A stretch of DNA of 64,000 nt from Haemonchus contortus (lineage: Eukaryota > Nematoda > Chromadorea > Rhabditida > Trichostrongylidae), in NCBI GenBank assembly GCA_000469685.2, contig LS997564.1, forward strand, positions 32,656,296 to 32,720,295, read 5' to 3'. Every line of letters begins with the position of its first letter. Position 1 is the stretch's first letter. The notes under the pieces are model-generated. The model was not told the origin of the DNA. It did not search any database and saw nothing but the letters and a program-made list of their open reading frames with translations. The translations under genes and the position numbers were made by a program. Below, one piece after another: positions 1 through 10,942 of the stretch.

Positions 1-541
1 TTGGATTAGATGTCAGACGGTTCAAGTAGGAACTGACTCGCCTCCAGCAACTAGAAAGTCGCTGAAGGCGGTAAAACTAACATCAAAAGCTTTTTACAAC
101 CTGGAGGAAAAAGTCCTGCAAGATGCAAAAACGCCGTGTCGCCCACCAAACTCGATCCTTGGTCCCATGCCTATGAAGCGTCACGCTTACCTCCACTCCA
201 AGCCGCCACTGCTAGGCTGCTGGCGACCATGGCTTTTGTGCTTTCCCCTGTTGAGCGCTCTCCAGAGACCACCTTCATAACTTCGTTCAGAGAATCGTTT
301 GGTAGATTTTGAATGCAGATTTGAAATCAGCGTCAAAAAATACGTCTAGCAGCATAAGTCTCATTCCAAATGGCCACTTCGACTTGGGATTCTTCCCTTG
401 TAAGAGCATTAATTTCTACATAGGTGTATAACTAGAAAAAGCCGAAGTAGAAGCCGCTATAGTGAGAAAACATCAGCTAAATCTTTGCTTCCGTGACAAT
501 GAGACAAAAAAAATTCACGAAACTTTTGTTAAGCCTCATAC
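1..541. other. Left edge: intron remnant of copy 1 plus unassigned DNA
   Basis: About 400-541 resembles the intron upstream of the kelch-1 exon in other copies (compare 53,190-53,235 and 22,860-23,040). The segment 1-360 matches nothing else I can recognise here and has no convincing ORF. The expected kelch-1 exon (as at 38,148-38,238) is not found, so the homology stops near 400. Confidence 0.4.
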
Positions 542-3074
542 CAACATAGATTCCTTCAGAAACTTCTCCACATTCTCGGGTGCACTTCCCTCTCATATTC
601 GAACATTCAAGGGAAGAAAGTTTGAGAATTAGGTCATCCTGAAAGTTGACTAAATTGAGAACGTAGCGAATATCTGCTCGTGGCAAATCTAGGAAACTAA
701 CTTGCTGAGTGTAGCCTACTCGTAAAAGCCTCTAACCTTTGCTCGGTCGACAAGATCGCGGCAGATGGCATCTCCCATCACAAGCGCATTCTTACTTACT
801 GTGTTGACAAGAAACTCCGACCGACAACGGGAAAATCGTACGTGCTCCATCAGCTGCAACGTTGAATAAAAGTCATTATTCAAAGAAGCTTCTAGCTTTT
901 ACCTTCGAGAGGAATTGCTTCCGAGACGACACGTCGAACTCAACCCATTGAAGTAATGCACCGATAAACTGGATTCATACTTGTCATCAACACAAAACCC
1001 AAATGTAGCTCGAATCTTCACTGAAACTGAAACATTACCTGCTCTTCAAGAGGAGCAGTGAGCTCATCGTAAGAAAGGAGCTGGACCAACTGATTTAGTG
1101 AAAGATGGTGAAACTCTTCAATGCCAAGAATGTCTAAAAGAAAGTAAGCACTTGTGGACGGATAGCTCAAAACCGGGACTGGCTACCTGGAAATTCTCCA
1201 AGATGTATTCATCGGCATAAACGAACGAGTTTCTCGACAAGAGTGATTGTCAGCGAATTCTCGAACTCCCAAGCAATTTGACGGGCATAAATGCTTTTTC
1301 AAAAATTCACAGCAAGCTTCCTAGGTATTCATTCAGGCAGTACAGGACTAACTCTATTTATCGAGATTTTGAACACCTTAATTTAGAACACCTTAATTTC
1401 GTCCAACCGGAGACAGACACGCAGCGTGGAGGATGCTCGGAATATTCCACGCCGCTTATCTGTATCTATTACCAGAATAGCAGAAATTGATCAGAGCACC
1501 AAGCGCTCCTCCTTCGATGTCGACCATTTCTACTTCTGCTGAAAAAAATTTCGATAAACGGCGAAATGCAGGCTTAAATTGACTGGGAAAACATGGTGAG
1601 ACTGTAAAGCACAGGTCACAAATTATGAACGTACTTTGCCGAGATTCTATCATTCATTGTGAACATGGCCCTGAAGTGTCCGAGTATGCAGCGGAGTTAC
1701 GACTCGATGGGCGCTGATACGGAGTCCCTAGGGAGTCCTTTGTTCAAGTTCACTGAATCAACGCATTACTTGATGTCATACCTCTGCTATCAAAGTCACA
1801 TCACAAAAGCGACCGTTACCCCGTAATTCAGCGAGCTTGACGACAAGGAGGCGATTGTGAGCTTGATTCTGAACAGGACAATGTTCGCTAAAGATTGAAG
1901 AAACAAATTTGGAAGGGAAAAGACCGGTCCGAATGGAAGCTCTTTGCCGATCTTCATGAGGTGGATGAGAACATGGAATTGGGAATGGATCACTTTGACC
2001 TTTGCATTGATATGTTGCTCCTCTTTTGTCTCTTTAGTTAATACCCATTGGGCGATCATCAACGGAGGACAGTTCTTTGGAAATCAGATGACGGGATAGC
2101 AGTCAGTTGTCAATTACGGTAAGGAAAAGGAATGGCAGTCTCCCCAGCAACAATATACCTTGACACGAGATCTAATCTTTCAACAAAGAGTTTCTGGCCG
2201 AGAGATCTAAGTTCTGATTCTAAGTCTAGCTTTAAGTCTAGTTTTCCTGAAATGGGATTTCATTGGAAAAAAACCTGGCTCAATTTATGCAGATGAGTAA
2301 TATGACGAAAACTGGATCGGCTAAGTGCGGAAAAGTAGCCAGCTTTTTCTGAGAAAGTTTCGACGAACGCTTTCTATAATGGATAAGAAACTGTTTCCTT
2401 TCGCATTCCCATCCCAATGTGATTCGTTGCCTAAGACGGTCTTGCGGCTAGGGGATACTGAAAGATGAAGAGTGTCATTTAAATACATGACGAGCTCCAC
2501 GGCTGTCATTAAAATACCGTCGTGAACCCCACGTTCATGATGCCGTCATTTTGTTCTCCACCACCTGGTATGACATTGGGCGGTATTGCTTTTGCTGGGG
2601 GAATATGGCTACTCATACCACCGGACCGACTTGTGATCAACGGAGTCGCCGAGTTGCACCGACGACCACGACCATCGACCATCACGGTACATTTTAGGCC
2701 GGATTTGTCTGCGTCAAGGAACACAATAAGACCGGCGAACTCGTCAGAGCAAAACTCTTTGAGAACGGATAGGACGTCAATCAAATGGCCAATACTTTCA
2801 AGTTAGGGAAGTCGGAGAATTTTCATTTCGGTAGCAGACACCTAGATGAACTGAGCCTGTGGAGATTCTTTTAACAATGAATATGTTCAATAAATGCTTC
2901 TGCTCTTAAGTAAGTTAACCTTAATCACAAAACCAGTTGCTTTTGAATCTGGGGAGTGAGGCCTCTAGAAACAAATACAATCATTAAATACATTTTTACC
3001 TCGAACTCGAAAATATCTTCCACTTCCCCATCGTATTTGGTCTTCGAAAGGAGCGAACTCAAATGGCCTGGCAT
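542..3074 (-). pseudogene. KLHL20-like BTB-BACK-kelch gene, copy 1: decayed BTB-BACK half
   Basis: Related to BTB-BACK-kelch adaptors of Cullin-3 ubiquitin ligases. Nine exons align one-to-one with the intact copy at 36-41 kb: 3000-3074 (start ATG; reads MPGHLSSLLSKTKYDGEVED...), 1782-1868 ([12 protein letters not shown] of the BTB), 1635-1727, 1392-1538 (EVEMVDIEGGALGALINFCY), 1187-1320, ~1039-1129, 903-968, 737-853 (HVRFSRCRSEFLVNTV of the BACK end) and 542-638. It is broken: exon 3 is 93 nt instead of 94 with several small indels, exon 4 has insertions that create TAA after FCYSGNRYR, exon 5 carries frame-shifting insertions, and exon 6 seems to have lost the base after its acceptor. Sequence left of 542 resembles the next intron, but no kelch-1 exon is seen before the window edge, so the kelch half is either beyond the edge or lost. 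Identity as a BTB-BACK copy is firm; the pseudogene call rests on several independent lesions. Confidence 0.8.
2509..2805 (-). other. Unassigned coding-like segment inside copy 1's first intron
   Basis: A 91-codon open frame on the minus strand lies between the first and second coding exons of copy 1. It includes SDEFAGLIVFLDADKSGLKC, followed by a Gly/Pro-rich stretch ending GGGEQNDGIMNVG. A diverged counterpart is at 27,017-27,300 in the matching intron of copy 3 ([20 protein letters not shown]), where the ~150 bp that follow are absent. Similarity at the amino-acid level suggests it was once coding, but splice joints to the kelch exons are not clear and I do not recognise the family. It may be an optional exon, a captured exon or a repeat fragment. 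Confidence 0.35.
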
Positions 3075-3590
3075 TCTCACTGTTTTGTAATGTATCTGCT
3101 GGTTTCACAACGACGTTCTCCTCTGTCGACGCAATATCTGAATGGAGATGTTTAGTAGACCGATCGACATTCAATAAGGTAATACGTCAAGCAAATCAAT
3201 AAAAGTCAATAAGTCGTGATCGTATCCCATTTAAGGGCACTCGTGTTTTTCACTCCTATACTGATAGGACCTACATCTCACATCCCACACATCAAGAATT
3301 CCTAGGAATCTGGAATCTTACAATCACAATCTCTGAATCTAAAGCTGTACTACAAATCAGGCACCTACAGGTCAGGTGCGTTTGCAAAAATTCACTAAGG
3401 CGATCGCCTCGACACTCGTTTAACGTGACATCGACCGAGGGGCGGGAAGTCCGGGCGATCCGCTGGCGGGGCTCCTACTTGCCCTAGCTGTTGAGTTTTG
3501 GGACTCGACAGCGTCCTGCCTGCTACCCTTGGGGGCCACTGGGTATTCCTAGAAGGAGAACTCAGAAAACTTTATTAACTTTATTGAGAA
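3075..3590. other. 5' flank of copy 1, no gene
   Basis: The first ~300 bp match the 5' flank of copy 3 at 27,553-27,960: a shared TTCAG acceptor near 3,135, then similar text to about 3,410 (TTTGCAAAAATTCACTAA in both). The acceptor lies just upstream of the start exon in copies 1, 3 and 4 and could serve a 5' UTR exon or a spliced leader. From about 3,410 the sequence switches to the MITE family. Confidence 0.5.
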
Positions 3591-3614
3591 CTTTATCGTG
3601 AACTGCGCCTTTAA
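3410..3614. mobile_element. Partial copy of the GGCACAGTTCACGATAATT MITE family
   Basis: It ends at the right terminus TTATCGTGAACTGCGCCTTT (about 3593-3612). The interior (GTGACATCGACCGAGGGGCGGG) matches 24,200-24,385 inside the copy at 23,720-24,385. The left terminus is missing, so this is a truncated element. Confidence 0.6.
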
Positions 3615-3927
3615 CCACCCAATTGTTACATTATGGGAATGGGGCAGTAGTAGACTTCGTATGAGGTAAGGTTAGTTCTATACAGGCCCTAATCATAGCT
3701 TCATTCAAATAGACACCTAACGCTTCATATAGTTAAGCGCAGAAACTAGATAGTAACGCTTTTGAGGAACAATAAAAAAGATAAGAAGCGAGAAAAACAT
3801 ACCAACAACATTACAAGAAATGAAGTAAAAAGAATAAAAGGAGCATAAAAGGATAGAAATAAATAGGCTGTATAAAAGGGCTAGTCAGAGACTTTTCATG
3901 AGGGTGAAATAATGTAATTTTTCTTAG

Positions 3928-4380
3928 TTAAAGACACAGTTCACGACAATTTTGAGTTATCTAGTTCAGACGAGTAAAGGAGTTTCCAGCATAGTGCAAA
4001 AATGGCGAAGAAAATCCGAGATAGGCGCACTCAGCGAGATATAAGGTTTTAAAAAAAGTAAAATGAGGGGAATGAACGTGACCGCAGATATCGCATGGTA
4101 GAGGAGTTGCGACGAGTATTCAAATGAACGCGCTACTGCATTCAGCTAGCTGCAGTAAGCTGCCCGCGTGCATATTATGGGTCCCGGTGCGAATCTCTGC
4201 AACCTGTACAGCTTTTATATCGCTCAGGATGTGTACGTATACGCCGAGCCGGTCATGGGATCCTTATTACGCCCCTTCTTTGTTGTTTTTCGACCCGATT
4301 ACGTCTCTTAGGTTATCTTTGGAAGTCGTACAAGGTAGGACTCTGAGAAGGAACTTTCGTTGAGGTGAACTGTGCCTTTC
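3928..4380. mobile_element. MITE, GGCACAGTTCACGATAATT family
   Basis: The left terminus reads AAAGACACAGTTCACGACAA and the right terminus is the inverted GTGAACTGTGCCTTTC. About 450 bp, non-coding. The short ORF at 4124-4363 lies wholly inside and is not supported as a gene. Bases 4381-4709 to the right hold nothing recognisable. Confidence 0.6.
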
Positions 4381-4709
4381 AGAAGATAGGAGAGGTCTCC
4401 ATGAACTCCCGGAAATAGCACGAGGCACAGGTGAAGAGGATAACTGTAAAGATTTATTAGTTACTGTTTACAATAGCGTTCAGGTTAACATACATAAATG
4501 ATTCACTGAACGAATAAACTTGACTTTTTGAGAAGGGTCAGTCCTCAAAGTGTAATTCCAGCTTCTGGGACACAATTGCATCACTTTTTCAAGCTGTTTA
4601 GATAAAATTCATCGACTTACTTGATTGTATTGTTATTTGCCATTTATCTGATTGATAGTTGTTTGAACCGCTTATCACCCTAAATGAAGGCAACATTATG
4701 ATTATGAGC

Positions 4710-5245
4710 TTAAAGGCACAGCTCACGATAATTCAATGGGATCGATGTCAAGTCAGATGGTCAGACGAGTATCGAGACAGTACATATTGCTATTATTTGT
4801 TCTAGGACCCACATACAATCAGCTGATCGCCGAGTGATGAGGCCATGTTTTCTCCCATTCTTTTTCCTCTGTTATTCTTTTGCTGCCACGATCCCTTATT
4901 TAATTTCTACTCCTAGAGGCCGAAAAAGGTGAGCAACTTTTGCTGTTACTAGGGCTTTTTTGTTTACTTATGCTTATAAGTGAATGAATTTTTGCTTACC
5001 ATAGTCTGTTATTCGTACAAGGACCCACACGTACGCAGTGAGACACATCCAAACGTCCCACTCTTCTTCATGTTTCTGGTCTCATTCTCGTCCAGCCCCC
5101 TTTTTAACGGCTTTTTGAAGCCTTTCTTCACTTTGGAAACACCGATTCACGCAGTTTCTCCACCTTCATCGCACTATTTTCGATCTTGTCGCCCATTTTC
5201 ATCTTAATCTGGACTACCCAAAATTATCGTGAACTGTGCCTTTAA
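4710..5245. mobile_element. MITE, GGCACAGTTCACGATAATT family
   Basis: Inverted termini TTAAAGGCACAGCTCACGAT and ATCGTGAACTGTGCCTTTAA. The interior is co-linear with 19,354-19,953 and inverted relative to 23,720-24,385, including a shared text around ACCCACACGYACGCAGTGAG. No transposase ORF, so it must be mobilised in trans if at all. Confidence 0.75.
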
Positions 5246-5439
5246 ATTGCTAGACTAGTTGAGCGCCGCAAGCTGCTAAAGTGTTATGGTTTGCTAAGGA
5301 GTCATGATCGGGAAGTCCTGAAATGCAAGTCAGGTTTTGAAGCTGATGTGAGAAATCCGCTGTGTTCCGTAATCTACACTTTATGCAAAGTTCGTACACC
5401 TATTTTGCTAGTATGGCTCAGCTTGAGTGCGGTCTCATG

Positions 5440-5560
5440 CGTAGACTCGACGCAGAATTTGTGGTGTAACGCCACTGAACCGAACCCGACACTTCACAGA
5501 AAGGAGCCCGGATGTTATCCACTACACCATGAAATCTCATTGCTTAGCCTGCGACATCCT
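5440..5560 (-). repeat. Possible tRNA-derived SINE head
   Basis: Read on the minus strand this contains TGGTGTAGTGG, a good fit to a tRNA/SINE box A, and about 40 bases later GGGTTCGGTTC, a partial box B. Flanking acceptor-stem pairing for a real tRNA is not evident, so a SINE or decayed tRNA-like repeat is likelier than a tRNA gene. The surrounding 5246-5925 shows no protein gene. Confidence 0.3.
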
Positions 5561-5924
5561 GGTAATCCGGTTGAAGAGGCTGAAGCCCATTTCGGCTCAC
5601 CCGAGCTGGCGATGGGCCGGCGGGCATTCGGCTCAGCAGGACCGAGCAAACACTTCGGCTAGGGCTAGAATCGCGCGCCCGCCCATCGGGCCTTCAGCAT
5701 CGTATATTATCCTAGTTGTACTTGAAAAAATTACTGATCCAGAGAGAGCATGCCATGGTGAATTGAAAGCAATAGTGCGAGGAGCAGAAGGTGTCCTCCG
5801 TCAGTGGTGATTGAACAGCAACTACGTCGAAAAAGGAAATGAATCTCAGCCCGATTGTATTATGTTCTTCTTGAAAATTTTCTCTACTTTTGGGTCAGAC
5901 ACCAAGCCGCAGAGCCAGCTTAAA

Positions 5925-6432
5925 AGTCCCGGTGAAAATGTAGTTGGGAGGGGGCCACGCGGCGGCGCGACACTTTCCTCGCCTGGCGCTCTCCACAGCG
6001 AGATAGTAGTGGGCCTGAGTCTGGGAAGGAATGGTGAGGTTGTACTGATACGTTTCGTGATTTAGAACAAACTAACTGTTGACACGTGTTGATATGCTTG
6101 CATATGATAGATACTCTTCTTCTGAGCCGATAAAACCTATATTTAAGAAGGGGAGGGGCTCCGGGGTGGGTGAGATGGTTATCTCGTTCAAAAAGCTGGG
6201 ATGAGATAAAAGTTGAACGTCCAATTGGCTCACCCACCCCGGAGCCCCTCCCCTTCCTAAAATTAGGTGAAAATACACAGCTATAACATAAAAAAGCTAT
6301 GAAACGTCCCTAAATACCATTACGGGCTCGCCTACCCTTCCTTGTTTACTGTCTCGCCGCGGAGAGTGCCAGACGAGGAAAGTGCCGCGGCGCCGCGTGG
6401 CCCCCCCCCCAACTACATTTTCACCAAAGTCC
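5925..6432. mobile_element. Long palindromic (foldback) element, ~500 bp
   Basis: The outer arms near 5,930-6,050 and 6,310-6,430 are imperfect inverted copies (GTGAAAATGTAGTTGGGAGG on the left, its complement CAACTACATTTTCACC on the right). An inner hairpin at 6145-6173 and 6229-6258 is nearly perfect around GGGGAGGGGCTCCGGGGTGG. No coding capacity; ORFs here on both strands are by-products of the symmetry. Best read as a foldback MITE. Confidence 0.65.
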
Positions 6433-6639
6433 CCCAAGCTTCATCATTCCTAGCTCTTCAGAAGTTCAGCTCGGAACAAATGCTTCCTAAATTCTGAGAG
6501 ATCACAAGAGAGAAAGGCACCCTTTCCTTTTAAAACTAAAAAGGCCAAGCAATCACTTGAACATGTTGCTTTCAACATTTCCCAGCCCCAAATCATCCGA
6601 TGTCATACAGGCTGGTGCGAAACTTTGTCGACAGTCAAC

Positions 6640-7160
6640 TGTGCCGTGAGGGGACGGTACGAACGTGCGTCCGAGGGTGCGCGCGGCAAATTGCGTGGCG
6701 AAGTTCGTGATGATTTGTACGACTGCGGCACCAATTTTCGGGGCACAAACTCAAAGTAGTGTAGTTAACCCATTGGCGACCGCGCCTTTTACATTGTCCT
6801 TACATTAACTTTTAATTTCTCTTATAACTGTAGTTGGAAGTGAATGATTCCTGGACCACGATGCCTCAAGATTCTATAGAAGGTTGTGAGCTAAGCGGTT
6901 ACTTGAAAGCATGAAAAAAATTATAAGAACACTTGTTAAATAATATAAATACTACAGGGGCACGATATGGTGTGGCCCGCCGGCGGGCCACGCGGTCGTC
7001 AATGGGTTAAGTAGAGTGGGATGATCCTCCTAATCCACTCTATTTGAAATTTGGGCCCCAATCACAAGCGCCGAACTCGTTCATACCATTACGAACTTCG
7101 CCGCGCAATTTACCGCGCGCATCCTCGGACGCACGTTCGTACACATACCCGTGCCATGAG
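6640..7160. mobile_element. Palindromic element interrupted by a nested MITE
   Basis: A left arm at 6656-6708 and a right arm at 7091-7143 are inverted copies over ~53 bp with about three mismatches (ACGAACGTGCGTCCGAGG on the left). A separate 238-bp element sits between them at 6769-7006, so this older palindrome was the insertion target. Confidence 0.6.
6769..7006. mobile_element. piggyBac-type non-autonomous MITE
   Basis: It is flanked on both sides by TTAA (6765-6768 and 7007-7010). The ends are inverted over 16 bp with one mismatch: CCCATTGGCGACCGCG left, CGCGGTCGTCAATGGG right. A TTAA target duplication with CCC...GGG ends is the signature of the piggyBac superfamily. At 238 bp it cannot encode a transposase. 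A GC-rich palindrome (GGCCCGCCGGCGGGCC) lies near its right end. Confidence 0.75.
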
Positions 7161-7244
7161 AGTGTTCTCACTTTGTCCTCTCATCTGTTCAGTCTACTTC
7201 GTATAACGTGCTTATAGTTAGTGGTCATCTCTAGATGAGAGGGG

Positions 7245-7410
7245 ACAGAGAAATGTACGGCCGGAGAGGCTGCTTCATAGTCCTCCGGCCGGCCCGCGAG
7301 CGGCGCTTGCCCCTTGTTTACGACTGAATCTTGGCCGATATCGCAGGCTGAGTAGTCCCCGGCCGGCGCGCGCGCTCGCTGTACGGCCAGCGGACTATGA
7401 AAGCAGCCAG
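7245..7410. repeat. GC-rich inverted repeat
   Basis: GGCTGCTTCATAGTCC near 7268 recurs inverted as GGACTATGAAAGCAGCC near 7393, with GGCCGG-rich arms between. Probably another foldback MITE; no gene. Confidence 0.45.
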
Positions 7411-9920
7411 TTGGAGCGAGTGGAGAACAGACCGATGCGATCTACAGCGGATCTAAGAACTGCAATGAACTGACTTGTTGATGTTATTCCAAAGGAATGA
7501 GAATTAAAGATGAAATAGTGACTAAAGTAGGATCCTTCCGTATTTTTCGAATCAAATGCTACCTCCCTACAGAGGAACCTATGTCGTACGCACTTGAGTT
7601 GTGGACAGCGATTTGTTTTTTCATACTACTGGATTCATTGGATAACAGTTTTCTGCTTACCAGCTCTTTCAGTCGAACAACGACACTTTTCTTCCTGCTT
7701 CTCACGGTTTACACTTCCCTAACTCGAGTATAAATTCACTGTATGTGTGAATTAATTTGCCATAAGACTGGCTTTTGCGCTGGAAAAAGAATCAGCACTT
7801 AAATCTTCATTGCATTTGTTTCACATCGTAACATGGGCCATCACTTTCCGTTGTATCCCCCGGAATCCATGGGTGGGTAGGCCATCGCTGTGTCCATTAT
7901 AAACGCCTGAAAAAGGAACCATTGAAGGAGGAAATGAAAGAAGCCATAGTTCAGCCAAGGTATGTTTATCAACCCTGTCCAACACCACGGCACGCATCTG
8001 CCCTCTTTTGGCGATCGTGGCAATCATTGAGGTGGATTTGGTGGGCAGAATGGTAAGCATTGTTAAAAGACACATTGATCGGGATATTTTATTATACCGA
8101 GGTCAGCCGGCCTATTTTTCTAGTAATTGACTCGATTTAAACCTTCAATTAGATCCCGATGGTTATGAGAAATGTAAACTGCTCATATTCGTACAAGTTT
8201 GAGGATCAAATTCGTGTCAATGCTCGCTTAAGCCAACCAAGTGTATGTGAATAAATGGTAATTCGCAAGAATATTGAGGATGACTTGAAGAACGGCTGAT
8301 AGTCATCCGCATAACAGCTCCTTTTTATTCTGAATGAATTTTTTGCATGGATTTTCAAATGGCTCTTAACAGTCGAACATTAACACACATGCAATTTGCA
8401 ATTCCATTTAGTTTGCTCAATTCCAACATGTTTCAGCTGAACAAAAAAGCAAAAATTTGCGATCTACAGATAGCTCTGATCAAAAAAATGCAATTATTTC
8501 TAAGCTATTTTTCATTTCCTGGGTAGAGGCGACGTAGGCGAAGTAGCGCACCATTATACCCTCATGGTTCGAAAATCGAATCCCTGTTCGATACTCGCCC
8601 AAGCTAATCAAGCCTTCCATCTCTCCTCCCCCGGGTCGCTTATTTGGTACCAGACTCGTATGGGAGGAAAAACGTATAACTTGTATGTTGGCTGGCCACC
8701 ACAAGTGATTGTATAGGCCGAATGCACATTCGATACGCCATTGAGATCCTGAATAGAAGTCAATTGCTCGGCTCAACCTTCAGACAGAAGTGCTTTATGC
8801 CATAAGACTTTATCGTTTGTTATTAATTTTTCATTTTAAAACAGGTGATCGACTCCATTTCATGAAGCAAACAAGCCACACTCCCGAAACCGCTGAAGCC
8901 TTTTGAAGGCAATGTGTACCGTTGAAAAGCCCGCAGATCAGCTCTGCAAGTGTAAAGGTATTAGCACTGAGGGTCATTATGAACGCTACGATTAACATGG
9001 CCACTTGAGCTGTTCTCAAATATCCCGTTGAATAACTTGTAGATCGAAGAGTCCGACCGCAGCTTTTCGATGAATCCTTCCATCCGTGGGTTCGCCGAGT
9101 ATCTCGAAAATTTCACGACATTCCAAATTTTTCTGGAATATCCTGAAAGTTTCCATTAAGGCCCTGTACACGAGCAGTACTCACTCGAATATGCATTTCA
9201 TACCCCTAAATTGTTTCATATCGCAGTCGGTTGACCAGATCGAGGCTCATTTCTTACCCATCGGGCTTTAAACAAGAGTTGGAAGAGGCTTTCACAAAAC
9301 AGCATAGAAGGGCTCCAAGGCCGAACACTCGGAATAAAACTCGATTTTGAACCCTGAAAAAATTCTCTAGATTAAACTCACAGTTCTCATTAATATTGGT
9401 GCAAATAGATTTGTACGAGTAATGGAGGTGATAGTCCGCAATCAAACGAAGACGCAAACGTAGCGAAGAAAACTCGAAATTCCGGGATTCAGAGAAACAC
9501 AAGGATTAGAAAGTAGTAAAGTTAGGGGTGGGACGAGAACACGACGACAAAAAAGCCACGAAAAGAGTATTTGGACGAGTTGCCCGAACGCGTGTGCCGT
9601 GTACAGCTGAATATACTAGACATTAAACTGGGCGTGTTGAAGCCGATTTTCTGCGGAATAGCCCATTTCTGTCTGTCTAATTTCCTGACCGTTGATTCAA
9701 CTGTATTGCTTAGAATCCCAAATACGATTCATTCGGGAATGAATTTTGTGGACACCTTCACACTTGCACATTAGTGCCATTAGCACATTTATGCCGGTAT
9801 AAAATGTATAATTCGATGCCATTATGTCCCTCTATATAATGCCCCCTTGAAAGCAGCTAGATAACCCATTGCACACAAAAACATCCTCTCCAAATGCTCC
9901 CAAACCAATGATTCATTCTC
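7411..9920. other. Unassigned region, no supported gene
   Basis: Only short ORFs occur. A minus-strand frame at 7821-8075 has no recognised domain. A minus-strand frame at 8831-9019 encodes a hydrophobic stretch that could be one membrane segment but cannot be tied to neighbours. A tRNA-related repeat candidate lies at 8515-8790. Isolated exons of an unrecognised gene cannot be excluded. Confidence 0.3.
8515..8790. repeat. Possible SINE-like dispersed repeat
   Basis: It contains GGTTCGAAAATCGAATCCC, which resembles a tRNA T-arm/box B, preceded by TAGCGCACCATTATACCC that could be a decayed D-arm to anticodon region. The following text (CTTCCATCTCTCCTCCCCCG) has the look of a repeat body. No second copy in this window, so the call rests on the box B alone. 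Confidence 0.3.
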
Positions 9921-9979
9921 ATCTTCAAACATTTGTTATTCTGTGTGTTGTGGTGTTTGCTCTTTAGTTATTCATTAGG

Positions 9980-10586
9980 TTTCAGATTCGCTATGCTATC
10001 TAGAATTGTCATCACCCTACTCGCCTTTGCCATGGTAGGTGGCATTTTGGTATGTGAGAAGATCAGAGTCCTCAGGATCAGAATAACCTTTCGTATAACA
10101 TGCACTGGGAGAGCTCGAAAAAGTAGCCCTTCATTGAGCGTATTCATACAATTACACCGATGTTGGAATTGAAATTTGAGAATTCGCAGCCTTTGGATGG
10201 GAAAGGTCATCGAAGCTGATTGCTGTGGAGTGCCGCTAGCCATCGGTTGCGAAAGCGAACCGATGAAATTCAGATTTTGCGACAAATCTGATGCCTTTCA
10301 GCTGACAGAGAATATTGAAAGAAGGCGTACGTTTAACCCAAATCTGATCCAGCATTCGTCCCTAAATTATGCTTGGGACAGACACCACTTTTCTTATCTA
10401 GAGTTTCTTTTTAAGAGTGGAATGAAATGGAGCAGGAACGAAGAACACCTTCTAGCAGAGCTCCGGGGGATTCCCCATCATCTCTCTTACGTGACACTTG
10501 TGATCGAATTTCTTCTTCTCTTGCAACGTAATGGTTACCTCCAGGTACCCGAAGCCATGAAATATGGCATCATATTCATTGTCTGA
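9980..10586 (+). other. Candidate short secreted-peptide locus (weak)
   Basis: After a good acceptor (GGTTTCAG, ending 9985) comes an ATG at 9993 followed by MLSRIVITLLAFAM, a plausible signal peptide, ending at a strong donor GTAGGT after 10034. Downstream an open frame at 10176-10586 includes a Cys-bearing stretch (EADCCGVPLAIGCESE... then FRFCDKSDAF). The reading phase between the two does not join by the obvious splice sites, so they may be unrelated. Not a recognised family. Confidence 0.25.
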
Positions 10587-10904
10587 CTCAGCAACCATTC
10601 ACACTAAAATACTAACATGCAGGCGGTTTGAAGATTGTCCATTTCGTTTCATTATAGACGACTACCCAATCGAGGGAAGGGATTGAGACCATGGGCTTCA
10701 GAGCGAGTTAGTGCTTTTAAAAGGTACGAAACAAACCTGATACTGCCCAAAGTGCAGAGAGTACTTCGCAAAGGTCTGCACATGGGAAGGGGTTATTATG
10801 TAAGAATAAAATTCTTACGGGATCAAAATTGATCCCGGTTTGAGCCAACGAAAGTCAGCGACGTAACAGTTCACGTTAATTGGAAATCCTTCCTCCTCAG
10901 TATA

Positions 10905-10942
10905 GCGTTGAGCGTTGAGCGTTGAGCGTTGAGCGTTGAGCG
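10905..10942. repeat. Tandem 7-mer (GCGTTGA), about 5.4 copies
   Basis: Five perfect tandem copies of GCGTTGA are visible. The surrounding 10,590-11,545 has no supported gene. Confidence 0.9.

Noticed and set aside
5920..6278. Overlapping ORFs on both strands at 5.8-6.3 kb
   Set aside because: They fall inside a GC-rich palindrome, where complementary open frames arise by symmetry.
7821..8075. Possible phosphatase-like motif (FSGVYNGHSDG)
   Set aside because: The resemblance to the PP2C signature is a few residues, the metal-binding aspartate is missing, and no other PP2C motif or exon is nearby.
8515..8600. A functional tRNA gene
   Set aside because: Only a T-arm-like segment is visible; an acceptor stem and proper anticodon arm cannot be drawn.
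10905..10942. Regular repeats as a CRISPR array
   Set aside because: Units of 7 bp without spacers; a simple tandem repeat in a eukaryotic sequence.
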